A DNA stretch of 64,000 nucleotides from Streptomyces piniterrae (GTDB lineage: Bacteria > Actinomycetota > Actinomycetes > Streptomycetales > Streptomycetaceae). The translations under genes and the position numbers were made by a program. Below the pieces are notes generated by a model. That model saw only the letters and a program-made list of their open reading frames with translations. It ran no database searches and was not told the origin of the DNA. Positions 1 to 7,549 of this stretch are shown here, one piece after another (position 1 is the first letter of the stretch; each line of letters starts with the position of its first letter). The stretch lies in the NCBI RefSeq assembly GCF_005048155.1, contig NZ_SUMB01000002.1:496001-560000 (forward strand), written 5' to 3'.

Positions 1-333
1 CTTGAACCGATGGGTCACCCCGCGGGGTATGAAGACGAAGTCGCCCTGATGGGCGGTGAAGGTGCGTCCCGCGTCGAGGACTTCCAACTCGCCGGAGAGC
101 AGGTAGTACGCCTCGTCCTCGAGGTTGTGCACATGTGCGGCCGGGCCGCAGCCGGGCGGCACGGAGGCCTCCAGGAAGGCCAGGGAACCACCGGTGTTCT
201 CATGGCTCGCCTTGACGGTGTAGGTGTCGCCGTCGACCCAGACGGTGGGGCCCTGCCCCGCGGGGACGTGGAGTACCCGTTGGGGGCGCTCCGGGCGGTC
301 CTCCCTTCCCTGCGTCAGCGTTGCCTCGGTCAT
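1..333 (-). CDS. Cupin-domain protein (3' end outside window)
   Basis: Reading leftward from an ATG at 333, 111 codons stay open to the window edge. The protein is therefore cut and its C terminus is missing. The visible part has a classic small-cupin pattern: an AHVHNLEDEAYYLLSGELEV metal-binding first motif followed by FVFIPRGVTHRFK, the second motif. Such single cupins are isomerases, dioxygenases or sensors, and the substrate cannot be read from sequence. It is the last visible gene of the leftward operon with the adenylating enzyme, amidase and griH/griI genes, 142 bp after the adenylating enzyme. A role in the same aminohydroxybenzoate pathway is inferred from position only. Confidence 0.85.
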   Translation of the reverse strand, partial: MTEATLTQGREDRPERPQRVLHVPAGQGPTVWVDGDTYTVKASHENTGGSLAFLEASVPPGCGPAAHVHNLEDEAYYLLSGELEVLDAGRTFTAHQGDFVFIPRGVTHRFK

Positions 334-475
334 GTGGTGGCCTCCAGCTCGGATGCGGTTTCGGAACGGATTCGGTGTGCTGCGGAGCGTCCGGTTCAGT
401 GGAATTCACAGGGGAAACACCACCCGGGCCGAACGGGTTGCATCCCGGACCGACCGCCGGCCCGGAACGCCTCTT

Positions 476-1699
476 TCACACCGGCAGCGAGCCGCCGCGG
501 CCGAGGTGACGGACGACCGTGCGGGCGGCGAGCTGCCGTTGGGCGGTGCCGGCCGTCAGGCTTCGTCGGTCGGCCGGCGGATCGAGCCGGCCGAGCAGCC
601 TCAGCGCCCCGTCGGCCGGGTCGACCTCGACGAGGTCACGGGTGCACAGCCAGCCGCCGGGGTCGCGTCCGCCGTCGGCGAGGAAGCGCGCGGGAGGATC
701 CTCCTGCGCGAGATACGGCGAGCCGGGCAGCCGTACCTGGAGCTCTCCGGAGACCAGCCTGATCTGGACGCCGGGTGCCGGGACGCCGACCGTGCCCGGC
801 CCGTGCTCGCCCGCCGCGTCGACGGCGATGATCCCGGTCTCGGTCGTTCCGTACGCCTGGCCGACGCGCACTCCGAAGAGTTCGGCGAAGCGCCGGTGGA
901 CCCGTCGGTCCAGGACGTCACCCGCGGAGATGGCCACCCTCAGGCGGGGCAGCGGCGGTGCGTCGTCCTGGGCGGCGAGGGCGGCGAAGTGCGCGGGCGC
1001 CCCGAGGACGGCGGCGATGTGATGGGTCCGGCAGGTGTCGAGCACCGACCGGGCGCCGGTGTCCGGGGCGAAGACCGGGACGGCGCCGGTGTTCATGGCG
1101 TGCAGCAGGCCGCCGATGAGCCCGAAGGAGTGCTCGGGCGGTGTGAGCAGCAGCGTCTTCTCGCCGTTGCGGGGCATGCCGCCGATCGCGCGGAACCGGC
1201 CGAGTTCGGTGGTGAGGGACCCGGGGGTCCGGCCGATGGCCTTGGCGATACCGGTGCTGCCGGAGGTGAACTGGACCAGGCAGTAAGGGGTCCTTGCCGG
1301 CCGGCCGCCGACCAGGCGGCGTACGAGCACCTCGCACTCGTCGTGGAAGGTGCCGGCGGCCCACCCCGGAGCGTCGAAGGAGAGGTGGTACTGGGGCCGG
1401 CAGCGGTCGAGGACGGCGCCCAGCTCGCGGCCGCGCAGACCGGGCCCCATGAGCATGACCTGGGCCCCGCACGACCACAGCGCGAGCAGCGCCCACATCT
1501 GGGTGAAGCTGCGGGCGCCCTGTAAGGCGACGGTATTGCCCTCCCTGATGCCGTACGACCGGAGCGTGTGCCGCAACGCCGCGACCTGGGTGCGCAGTTG
1601 ACCGTAGGTGACCGTGCGGCGGGCGGCCGCCCATGGAGCGTCGGTGGGGGGCCCGGCGAGCAGCCCGGCGCCCCACCAGTCGGTTTCCCGGAGCGTCAC
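476..1699 (-). CDS. Adenylate-forming (AMP-binding) enzyme lacking the C-terminal subdomain
   Basis: A 407-aa member of the acyl-CoA synthetase/NRPS adenylation superfamily. Visible core motifs are the P-loop FTSGSTGIAKAIG, the GQAYGTTETG motif, and the region GWLCTRDLVEVDP leading to the hinge GRLD. About 30 residues after the hinge the protein stops (…HLGRGGSLPV). The ~100-residue C-terminal lid with the catalytic A10 lysine is absent, and the residues after the hinge do not look like it. Full-length relatives are about 500 aa. It follows the amidase by 6 bp in the 3,4-AHBA operon, so an aryl acid or arylamine substrate is plausible. CreM of the cremeomycin pathway is a family member that uses ATP to diazotise a 3,4-AHBA-derived amine, but a CreM role is only a hypothesis. 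It may instead be decayed or work without the lid. Confidence 0.85.
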   Translation of the reverse strand: MTLRETDWWGAGLLAGPPTDAPWAAARRTVTYGQLRTQVAALRHTLRSYGIREGNTVALQGARSFTQMWALLALWSCGAQVMLMGPGLRGRELGAVLDRCRPQYHLSFDAPGWAAGTFHDECEVLVRRLVGGRPARTPYCLVQFTSGSTGIAKAIGRTPGSLTTELGRFRAIGGMPRNGEKTLLLTPPEHSFGLIGGLLHAMNTGAVPVFAPDTGARSVLDTCRTHHIAAVLGAPAHFAALAAQDDAPPLPRLRVAISAGDVLDRRVHRRFAELFGVRVGQAYGTTETGIIAVDAAGEHGPGTVGVPAPGVQIRLVSGELQVRLPGSPYLAQEDPPARFLADGGRDPGGWLCTRDLVEVDPADGALRLLGRLDPPADRRSLTAGTAQRQLAARTVVRHLGRGGSLPV

Positions 1700-1705
1700 G
1701 GTGGT

Positions 1706-3184
1706 TCAGCCTTCCCGCTCGCGCCTGAGCTCCAGCCGCTGGTAGCCCTCGTGCCACGGGCGGCGGCGCTCCATGGCGGCGCAGGCCGCGACGACCTGCG
1801 GCTCGTCGAAACGCCGGGCGGCGACCTGGAGGCCCACCGGCAGGCCCGCCGGGGTGTAGCCGGCCGGGACCGTGGCGGCGGGGCTGCCGATGAAGTTGTA
1901 CAGGCCCGTCAGACACCATCCGACCAGCGGGTTGACGCGCTGTCCTGCGACCTCGGAGGGGCCCACGGTGGTGCGGTCGGGAGCGTTGGCGATCCGCGCC
2001 ACCGAAGTCACCGGGCTCACGATGAGGTCGTACTGGTCGAAGACGTCCTCAAGGGAGTCGAGGAGTTCGGTGCGCAGGATGTCCTCGAGGCGGTAGTCGA
2101 CGGCCGAAGGGCGGGCGCCCATGTCCAGGAGCTCCAGATAGGTGGGGGCCATCCGCTCGCGGTGGGCGAGCACATCCACGCCGGCGCGGCGCATCCGGGT
2201 GATGAACTCGACCTGGCGGACCGCCTGAAGGCGTCGCCACAGGGCCGTGAACTCCTGGTGGGGCCGCGGCAGTTTGATCTCCACCTCGACGACCTCGGCG
2301 CCGTCGTCGATGAGCGCACCGAGCGACTCCCGTACGACCGAGGCCACTTCGGGTTCGACGGGAAAGCCGCCGAGGTCGGGGGAGTAGGCGACGCGCATTC
2401 CGGTCAGCGGCCGCCGCAGGGCGTCCGAGAGCCGCCCGGGTGCCTCGGGGAGCGAGTAGGGGTCCCGGGCGTGCGGGCCGGCCAGCACATCGAACATCAG
2501 CACACCGTCTTCCACGGTGCGGGCGATCGGGCCGTAGCACACCATGGGATTGAGCAGGCCGAACGCGTTGGGCCGCACCACGGTGGGCACCCGGCCGAAG
2601 GTCCCCATCAGGGCGAACACCCCGCACAGGGAGCCAGGGACGCGCAGCGAGCCGCCCGCGTCGGAGCCCTGGGCGAGAGGCACCAGCCCCTCGGCGACGG
2701 CGGCGGCGCTTCCCCCGGAGGAGCCGCCCGCGTTGGCGGCCAGGTCGAAGGGCGTGCTGGTGGGCCCGAACAGGAAGTTGTCGGTGATGGCCTTGTGGCC
2801 GAACTCGGGCGTGTTGGTCTTGCCGACGACGATGGCGCCGGCCTGGATCAGCCGTTCGGCGCTCACTCCGCCGGCCTCGGGCACCTCGTTCTCGAAGGCG
2901 TACGACGCCTGGGTGGTGCGGATCCCCGCCACCGGGTCAAGGTCCTTGATCCCTATGGGCAGTCCGTGCAACGGGGGCAGCGGCTCGCCGGTGAGCACCT
3001 CGCGCTCGGCCCTCCGGGCGGCGTCCAGGGCCTCCTCGGCACATACGGTGACGAAGGCGTTGACGGCGGGGTTACGGCGCTCGATGCGGTCGAGGCACGC
3101 CTCGACCAGTTCGACCGGGGACAGTTCACGTCGGCGGATCATCCCGGCGAGGCGGGTGGCCGGCTGATAGGCGAGTTCATCCAT
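1706..3184 (-). CDS. Amidase-signature family hydrolase
   Basis: A 492-aa GatA/fatty-acid-amide-hydrolase type amidase. The Ser-cisSer-Lys triad is readable: Lys80 in LPIGIKDL, cis-Ser155 in NAGGSSGGSAAA, and nucleophile Ser179 in GSDAGGSLRVPG. The spacing fits the family. The ATG at 3184 is chosen because GGAGGG lies about 10 bases upstream, and the 26 extra residues of the longer frame look non-coding. It is cytosolic with no signal peptide. It sits between griH and the adenylating enzyme, separated from the latter by 6 bp, so the operon may form or cleave an amide of 3-amino-4-hydroxybenzoate. No substrate can be named from sequence. The N-terminal ~70 residues and the C-terminal substrate region follow the usual amidase length. 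Confidence 0.93.
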   Translation of the reverse strand: MDELAYQPATRLAGMIRRRELSPVELVEACLDRIERRNPAVNAFVTVCAEEALDAARRAEREVLTGEPLPPLHGLPIGIKDLDPVAGIRTTQASYAFENEVPEAGGVSAERLIQAGAIVVGKTNTPEFGHKAITDNFLFGPTSTPFDLAANAGGSSGGSAAAVAEGLVPLAQGSDAGGSLRVPGSLCGVFALMGTFGRVPTVVRPNAFGLLNPMVCYGPIARTVEDGVLMFDVLAGPHARDPYSLPEAPGRLSDALRRPLTGMRVAYSPDLGGFPVEPEVASVVRESLGALIDDGAEVVEVEIKLPRPHQEFTALWRRLQAVRQVEFITRMRRAGVDVLAHRERMAPTYLELLDMGARPSAVDYRLEDILRTELLDSLEDVFDQYDLIVSPVTSVARIANAPDRTTVGPSEVAGQRVNPLVGWCLTGLYNFIGSPAATVPAGYTPAGLPVGLQVAARRFDEPQVVAACAAMERRRPWHEGYQRLELRREREG

Positions 3185-3289
3185 GGTGCGACATCCCTCC
3201 ACTTGATGCGCTGCCGGCTCGGGCACCCCATACGGGCCCGCCGCACCGAAGGGGGCGCCCATAGAGGGCGCCCGAGCCGGCGCGCCGGC

Positions 3290-4408
3290 CTACTTCTCGA
3301 CGCAGAACTCGCCCACCGGCCAGCCGACATGGCGCTGGTCGGTCGCGAGATAGCCCATCAGCTGGTCACCCTGCTTGAGTTCGGTGACATTGCGCACCGC
3401 GTCCCCGGGGCCGAGGACCCGTACATGCCAGTCGTCCTGGACGGCGAGGCTCACCAGGGTGCCGTCGTCGGCGCGCGTCTTGATGGTGAGCAGCGGGCGG
3501 GATTCGAGCTTGACGCGTCCGACGACGACGCGGCGGGTGCGCCCGGTGGTGCTGACGGCCAGGACGGTGTCACCGGCGCCGAGTTCGCTCAGGTAGTTGG
3601 TGCGGTTGTCGGTGCCGAGGACATACGACTGCAGGGCGCCGGCGTTGACGCGGAACGGCCGGGTCGGCATGTAGGGCAGGGGGTGGGTCTCGCTGGAGCA
3701 CAGGATGAAGCCGTGTGAGTACGAGCCGACCAGGATGCCCTCGTCCTTGTGCAGATAGCTGCAGGTGTCGACGCACACCCGGTCGCCGAGTCCGCTGTGC
3801 TCGATGGACTCCACGGTCAGCTGAGTGAGCGTCAGCGGCGGGGTGTCGGTCCGGAGGAGCTCGGCGAGTTCCAGCACCTCGGCGACGGATTTCGGTGCGA
3901 AGAGGACGCCCTCCGAGCCCTTCTCCAGCACATCGAGGATGATCTTGGCTTCTTCCAACGAGTCCGCCCGGCAGATCAGCTGCCCGGGAGCCTTGTCGGC
4001 CGCGGCGATCACGATCTCCAGCGGGATCTTCGTGGGGTCCTTGAAGGTGACCGCGGTGTACGGCAGGGCCCGCGCGGCCGAGCACGCCAGGGTGAGCGAA
4101 GCGTCGTCGACCACCGGCACATGGGCGGCGACGGAGTCCTGGCCCTCAAGGGCCCGGCCGTGCAGCATGGAGAGGCCGTCGTCATCCGTGATGTCGGTGA
4201 GCAGTACGTCGTAGCCGTCCCAGCCCTCGGCTGCCCCATCGCCGGGCGCCGCGGCGACCAGCACCTTGCGCACGGTCGGGGGGAGGCCGGCCAGGATTTC
4301 CGGTCCGTCGTCGACGATGCCGTCGATCCGGGCATGCACGGCCGCCTCGACCAGCGCCGCACGCCGGTCGGCGGGGACGGAACGTATGTCGATCCAGGCG
4401 AACTTCAC
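3290..4408 (-). CDS. griH: 3-Dehydroquinate synthase II-like cyclase, 3,4-AHBA synthase (GriH-like)
   Basis: A 372-aa protein of the archaeal-type 3-dehydroquinate synthase (AroB-II) family, starting MKFAWIDIR and ending with the family's VGEFCVEK tail. In Streptomyces, GriH of grixazone biosynthesis belongs to this family. It converts the C7 aldol product made by GriI into 3-amino-4-hydroxybenzoate. Conserved stretches include YTAVTFKDPTKIPLE, EGSEGVLFAP-like repeats, SYSHGFILCSSETHPLPYM and FRVNAGALQSYV. The GTG start at 4408 overlaps the griI stop (ATGTGA), which is translational coupling typical of this pair. The adjacent aldolase makes the assignment firm, since a lone family member would be ambiguous. 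The organism's ordinary shikimate enzyme is expected elsewhere. Confidence 0.92.
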   Translation of the reverse strand: MKFAWIDIRSVPADRRAALVEAAVHARIDGIVDDGPEILAGLPPTVRKVLVAAAPGDGAAEGWDGYDVLLTDITDDDGLSMLHGRALEGQDSVAAHVPVVDDASLTLACSAARALPYTAVTFKDPTKIPLEIVIAAADKAPGQLICRADSLEEAKIILDVLEKGSEGVLFAPKSVAEVLELAELLRTDTPPLTLTQLTVESIEHSGLGDRVCVDTCSYLHKDEGILVGSYSHGFILCSSETHPLPYMPTRPFRVNAGALQSYVLGTDNRTNYLSELGAGDTVLAVSTTGRTRRVVVGRVKLESRPLLTIKTRADDGTLVSLAVQDDWHVRVLGPGDAVRNVTELKQGDQLMGYLATDQRHVGWPVGEFCVEK

Positions 4409-5226
4409 ATCGCACCTGCCAGTTCGGGTAGGGAGGTTGTCTTCGGGGCGGTTTCCGGCCGTGGGCCGTGGACGGCGGCGGTGAGGGTGCGTACCGCGGC
4501 CGCCGGGTCGGGGCTGTGGAACACCTGACGGCCGACGGCGAGTCCGCGGCAGCCGGTGTCCATCGCGAAATGCGCGAAGTCGGAGAGGCCGCGGCCGCCG
4601 CCGGGGCCGCCGGCCAGGACGACCGGGACCGGAGTCTTGGCGACGATTCCCGCCATGTCTTCCGCGGTGTCCGCGGCGACGGTTTTCACCAGGTCGGCGC
4701 CGAGGTCGACGGCGATGCCCACCACATGCGCCAGCAGCGCGGGGTCGCGCGGATCCTGGATGCGGGGTCCCCGTGCGTACATCATGGCCAGCAGCGGCAT
4801 ACCCCATCGGTCGCAGCTCGCCGAGACGGCACCGAGATCGGCGAGCTGCCGTTTCTCGGTGTCCGAACCGATGTTGATATGCACGCTGACCGCGTCGGCG
4901 CCGGCGCGCACCGCTTCTTCGACGCCGCCCACCAGGACCTTGGCGTCCCCGTCGAGGGCGTGCGGAGTGCTGGCGCTGAGGTGGACGATCAGGGCGGCGC
5001 CCTTCAGCAGGCCCGGTTCGATGGACCGGGCGCGCCCCTTGTGCACAACGATGGCGTCCGCACCGGCGGCCACCACGTCACCGACGATCCGGCTGAAGCC
5101 CGCGGCGTCGGCAATGGGGCCGTCGGCCACGGAATGGTCCATGGGCACGATCAGAAACTTTCCGTCGCCGGGCCTTGAGAGCCGCGTGAGGCGCAGCGAT
5201 TTTCCGCTCAGAGGTAGTAGGGGCAC
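4405..5226 (-). CDS. griI: DhnA-type class I aldolase, first step of 3,4-AHBA synthesis (GriI-like)
   Basis: A 273-aa DhnA/fructose-bisphosphate-aldolase-like TIM barrel. Readable marks are the phosphate-site motif FLIVPMDHSVADGP, the probable Schiff-base lysine in DLVKTVAADT, and the C-terminal phosphate loop VVLAGGPGGG. GriI of Streptomyces griseus condenses L-aspartate-4-semialdehyde with dihydroxyacetone phosphate to give the C7 precursor of 3-amino-4-hydroxybenzoate. Immediate overlap with griH supports that role rather than sugar metabolism. The GTG at 5226 is chosen because GGAGG sits 5 bases upstream. A longer frame begins 18 bases earlier. It is the first gene of the leftward operon, with its promoter expected in the ~360-bp gap shared with the divergent monooxygenase. 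Confidence 0.92.
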   Translation of the reverse strand: MPLLPLSGKSLRLTRLSRPGDGKFLIVPMDHSVADGPIADAAGFSRIVGDVVAAGADAIVVHKGRARSIEPGLLKGAALIVHLSASTPHALDGDAKVLVGGVEEAVRAGADAVSVHINIGSDTEKRQLADLGAVSASCDRWGMPLLAMMYARGPRIQDPRDPALLAHVVGIAVDLGADLVKTVAADTAEDMAGIVAKTPVPVVLAGGPGGGRGLSDFAHFAMDTGCRGLAVGRQVFHSPDPAAAVRTLTAAVHGPRPETAPKTTSLPELAGAM

Positions 5227-5585
5227 AGCACCCTCCGTAAGCACGGGTGATACGGGAACCGTCAGTCGGAACTGCGGATTGATAAAGACCCGGGAATGAC
5301 GAACTCATGGAAAACGGGCCGGCACATTCCGGGTTGGGTGACTTAAGGGAGGTCCGGCTTCAGCCCGTGTACGTTCCGGCCGGATACTGATTCTTATGTC
5401 CCTTCGGCGTCCTGGGCAACATCCTTGGGGCCGCCATGCCGAACGGAGAAGAAGTTTGCGGCTACAGCGGTACTTCGCCGGGCGGATGACCGCCAATTTC
5501 CCTGAGAAGGCAACTCGGTCGGGCTCTTCGGTGTTCTGCGGGTGTCCGTGTCCTGAGGGGCACCGTGCCTGTGGAGGAGGGGCCG
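5227..5585. promoter_or_regulatory. Divergent intergenic region, griI operon / monooxygenase
   Basis: There is no convincing gene in these 359 bases. They separate two divergent units and must hold both promoters. A moderately AT-rich run near 5385-5400 (gatactgattcttatg) is the best promoter-like patch, but I cannot assign -10/-35 boxes. A GGAGGAGGGG ribosome-binding site precedes the monooxygenase ATG. Confidence 0.4.
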
Positions 5586-6782
5586 ATGAGGAACGACACG
5601 CCGCCGCGTATCGCTGTGGTCGGGGGAGGGCTGGCGGGTCTGACGCTCGCGCTCGCGCTGCATCGCGCCGGGCTGGAGTGCCGGGTGTACGAGCAGGCGC
5701 CCCAGTTGGGCGAGGTGGGAGCGGGCATACAGCTGGCGCCGAGTGCGACCAGGCTGCTGCACCGGCTGGGGCTGGAGCCCGCGCTGCGGTCGCTGGCGGT
5801 CGAGCCTGCGGCCATGGAGTTCCGGCGCTGGGCGGACAGTTCGGTGATCAGCCGTGGGCTGCTGGGGGTGCACTGCGAGCAGCGGTATGGCGCGCCGTAC
5901 TACGCGCTGCACCGGGCCGATCTGCATCGGGTGCTGGTCGAGGCGCTGCCGAGGGGCACGGTGCGGCTGGGCGCCAGGTGCACCGGGGTCGAGGAGGATC
6001 CGGACGGGGTGGTGCTGCGGTTCGCTGATGGCTCGGAGGCGGGCGCGGATGCCGTTGTGGGCGCCGACGGTATCCACTCCGTACTGCGCCGGGCCCTGGT
6101 GGCCGACCGGCCGCGCGCCTCCGGCCAGTCCGTCTACCGGGGCTTGGTGGAGAGTCGGAGGGTGCCCGCTGTGGTGGCGGAGCCCAGGGTGTTGCTCTGG
6201 CTCGGGCCGGGACGGCACTTCGTGTGCTACCCGGTTTCGGACGGACGGCTGGTCAACTTCGTGGCGACGGTGCCCACCACCGGTGCCACGGACGAGTCAT
6301 GGTCGGGGCAGGGCCGGGTCGAGGATGTGGTCGCGGCGTACGACGGGTGGTGCGCGGATGTCACCTCGGTCATCGGCGCGGCGGACGAGGTGAGTCTGTG
6401 GGCGCTGCACGACCGCGCCCCGATAGAGCGGTGGAGCACCGGTCGACTCACGCTGCTGGGCGATTCGGCGCATCCGATGCTGCCCTTCCTCGGCCAGGGC
6501 GCCAATCAGGCCGTCGAGGACGCCGTGGCGCTGGCGGGCTGTCTGCGGGACGCCACCTCGGGCACGCTTCCGGCGGCTCTGGAGCGCTATGAATCGATGC
6601 GCAGGCCCCGGACCACCCAGGTGCAGGAGCGTTCCCGGGGCAACAGCACGGCGTTCCATCTGCCGGACGGTGATGCGCAGCGCGAGCGCGACGCGAGGAT
6701 GGGCACGCCTGCGCCGGAGCGGCAGGACTGGCTCTACGGGTATGACGTCGAACGCTCTCTGGCGGCGCATCAGCCGGCCTGA
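5586..6782 (+). CDS. FAD-dependent monooxygenase, salicylate-hydroxylase type
   Basis: A 398-aa group A flavoprotein hydroxylase. It has the N-terminal FAD Rossmann motif VVGGGLAGLTLALAL, the DG motif GADAVVGADGIHSVLR and the GD motif LTLLGDSAHPMLPFLGQGA. The family uses NAD(P)H and O2 to hydroxylate, or oxidatively decarboxylate, aromatic acids. Related enzymes act on 3,4-AHBA-derived acids in platensimycin and cremeomycin pathways, giving 3-amino-2,4-dihydroxybenzoate. A matching role here is inferred from the divergent griH/griI operon. The ATG at 5586 has GGAGGAGGGG seven bases upstream, whereas a GTG 21 bases earlier has no such site. A strong hairpin follows the stop, so it is probably transcribed alone. 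Confidence 0.92.
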   Translation: MRNDTPPRIAVVGGGLAGLTLALALHRAGLECRVYEQAPQLGEVGAGIQLAPSATRLLHRLGLEPALRSLAVEPAAMEFRRWADSSVISRGLLGVHCEQRYGAPYYALHRADLHRVLVEALPRGTVRLGARCTGVEEDPDGVVLRFADGSEAGADAVVGADGIHSVLRRALVADRPRASGQSVYRGLVESRRVPAVVAEPRVLLWLGPGRHFVCYPVSDGRLVNFVATVPTTGATDESWSGQGRVEDVVAAYDGWCADVTSVIGAADEVSLWALHDRAPIERWSTGRLTLLGDSAHPMLPFLGQGANQAVEDAVALAGCLRDATSGTLPAALERYESMRRPRTTQVQERSRGNSTAFHLPDGDAQRERDARMGTPAPERQDWLYGYDVERSLAAHQPA

Positions 6783-6796
6783 CTCCCGGCTCGACA

Positions 6797-6830
6797 GGTC
6801 TTCTGGGGGGCTCCCGTCCTCCAGAAGACC
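6797..6830 (+). terminator. Hairpin terminator after the monooxygenase
   Basis: Perfect 10-bp arms GGTCTTCTGG and CCAGAAGACC are separated by a 14-base loop, beginning 15 bases after the stop codon. There is no long T tract, as is usual for Streptomyces. Confidence 0.7.
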
Positions 6831-7549
6831 GGGGTGCTTAACGAGCCCCATGTGGTGACGTCTTATCGCGCGCCTTGCAGGATGTGGCTGGAATCAATCT
6901 GCGCCCCCGGTAGTAGCCATGGCCAAGTGATCAGGGTTTGCGGGGGAGTTCACAGAGGTTGGATCCCTTCTGCTGTTTCGGCGAACTCCGCCGTCAATTC
7001 TCCGCCCTGTCCTATGGAACACCGAAGCGCCCCAGAAGGTTGCATGCAGCTTGTTTCAGGAACGTCATTCGAGTCGAAGCAACTGGAGTGATCGTTTCCG
7101 CGACCGGTGTCGATCTTGGCCCGTCACGATGTCGACACCCCGCCCACCAGGAACTACCAATCGTCGCTTGATCGTTGAAGCATCCCGACCTTGGCGATTG
7201 CTTTAGTTTCACTTTAACTACCTTTTAGTTGCCGGATCTTCAGCATGTGGGGTTCGCTGGGTTGAGTCCGGAAAATGCACGGGGGGTCTCCGGTCGATCA
7301 AGAAACAAGCTGACCCATCAGATCGTTTCTCATCGCCGGCCGGGCTGTTGGAGGTAACGGGGGATTCACCACGGTCCTGGGGGCAGAGCCGACCGACGTG
7401 TGGCGATCGCATATCCGCGCTCGCCACACCGGAATGCATCTGTCCGTTTTCGTGTGCTCCGTGAGCGGCATTTCCCCGCTGTAATCAAGCACGTACGCGC
7501 CAGAGCGGGCCCGCGGCCATGCCGCCGTGCGCCCAACGGAGGAGCTCTA
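6831..7549. other. Long intergenic gap with an AT-rich patch
   Basis: About 720 bases without a supported gene; the short frames here have poor Streptomyces codon bias. At 7198-7240 there is an unusually AT-rich stretch (tgctttagtttcactttaac and following) with AACTA/TAGTT half-sites in opposite orientation around a 5-base spacer. It could be a promoter or operator for the downstream transposase-like gene, or foreign DNA. GGAGGAGC precedes the GTG at 7550. Confidence 0.4.

Noticed and set aside
224..3718. Very long plus-strand frames over the first 4 kb
   Set aside because: They are antisense shadows of the amidase, adenylating and griH/griI genes. They have no recognisable domain, and their composition follows from GC-rich codon bias on the other strand.
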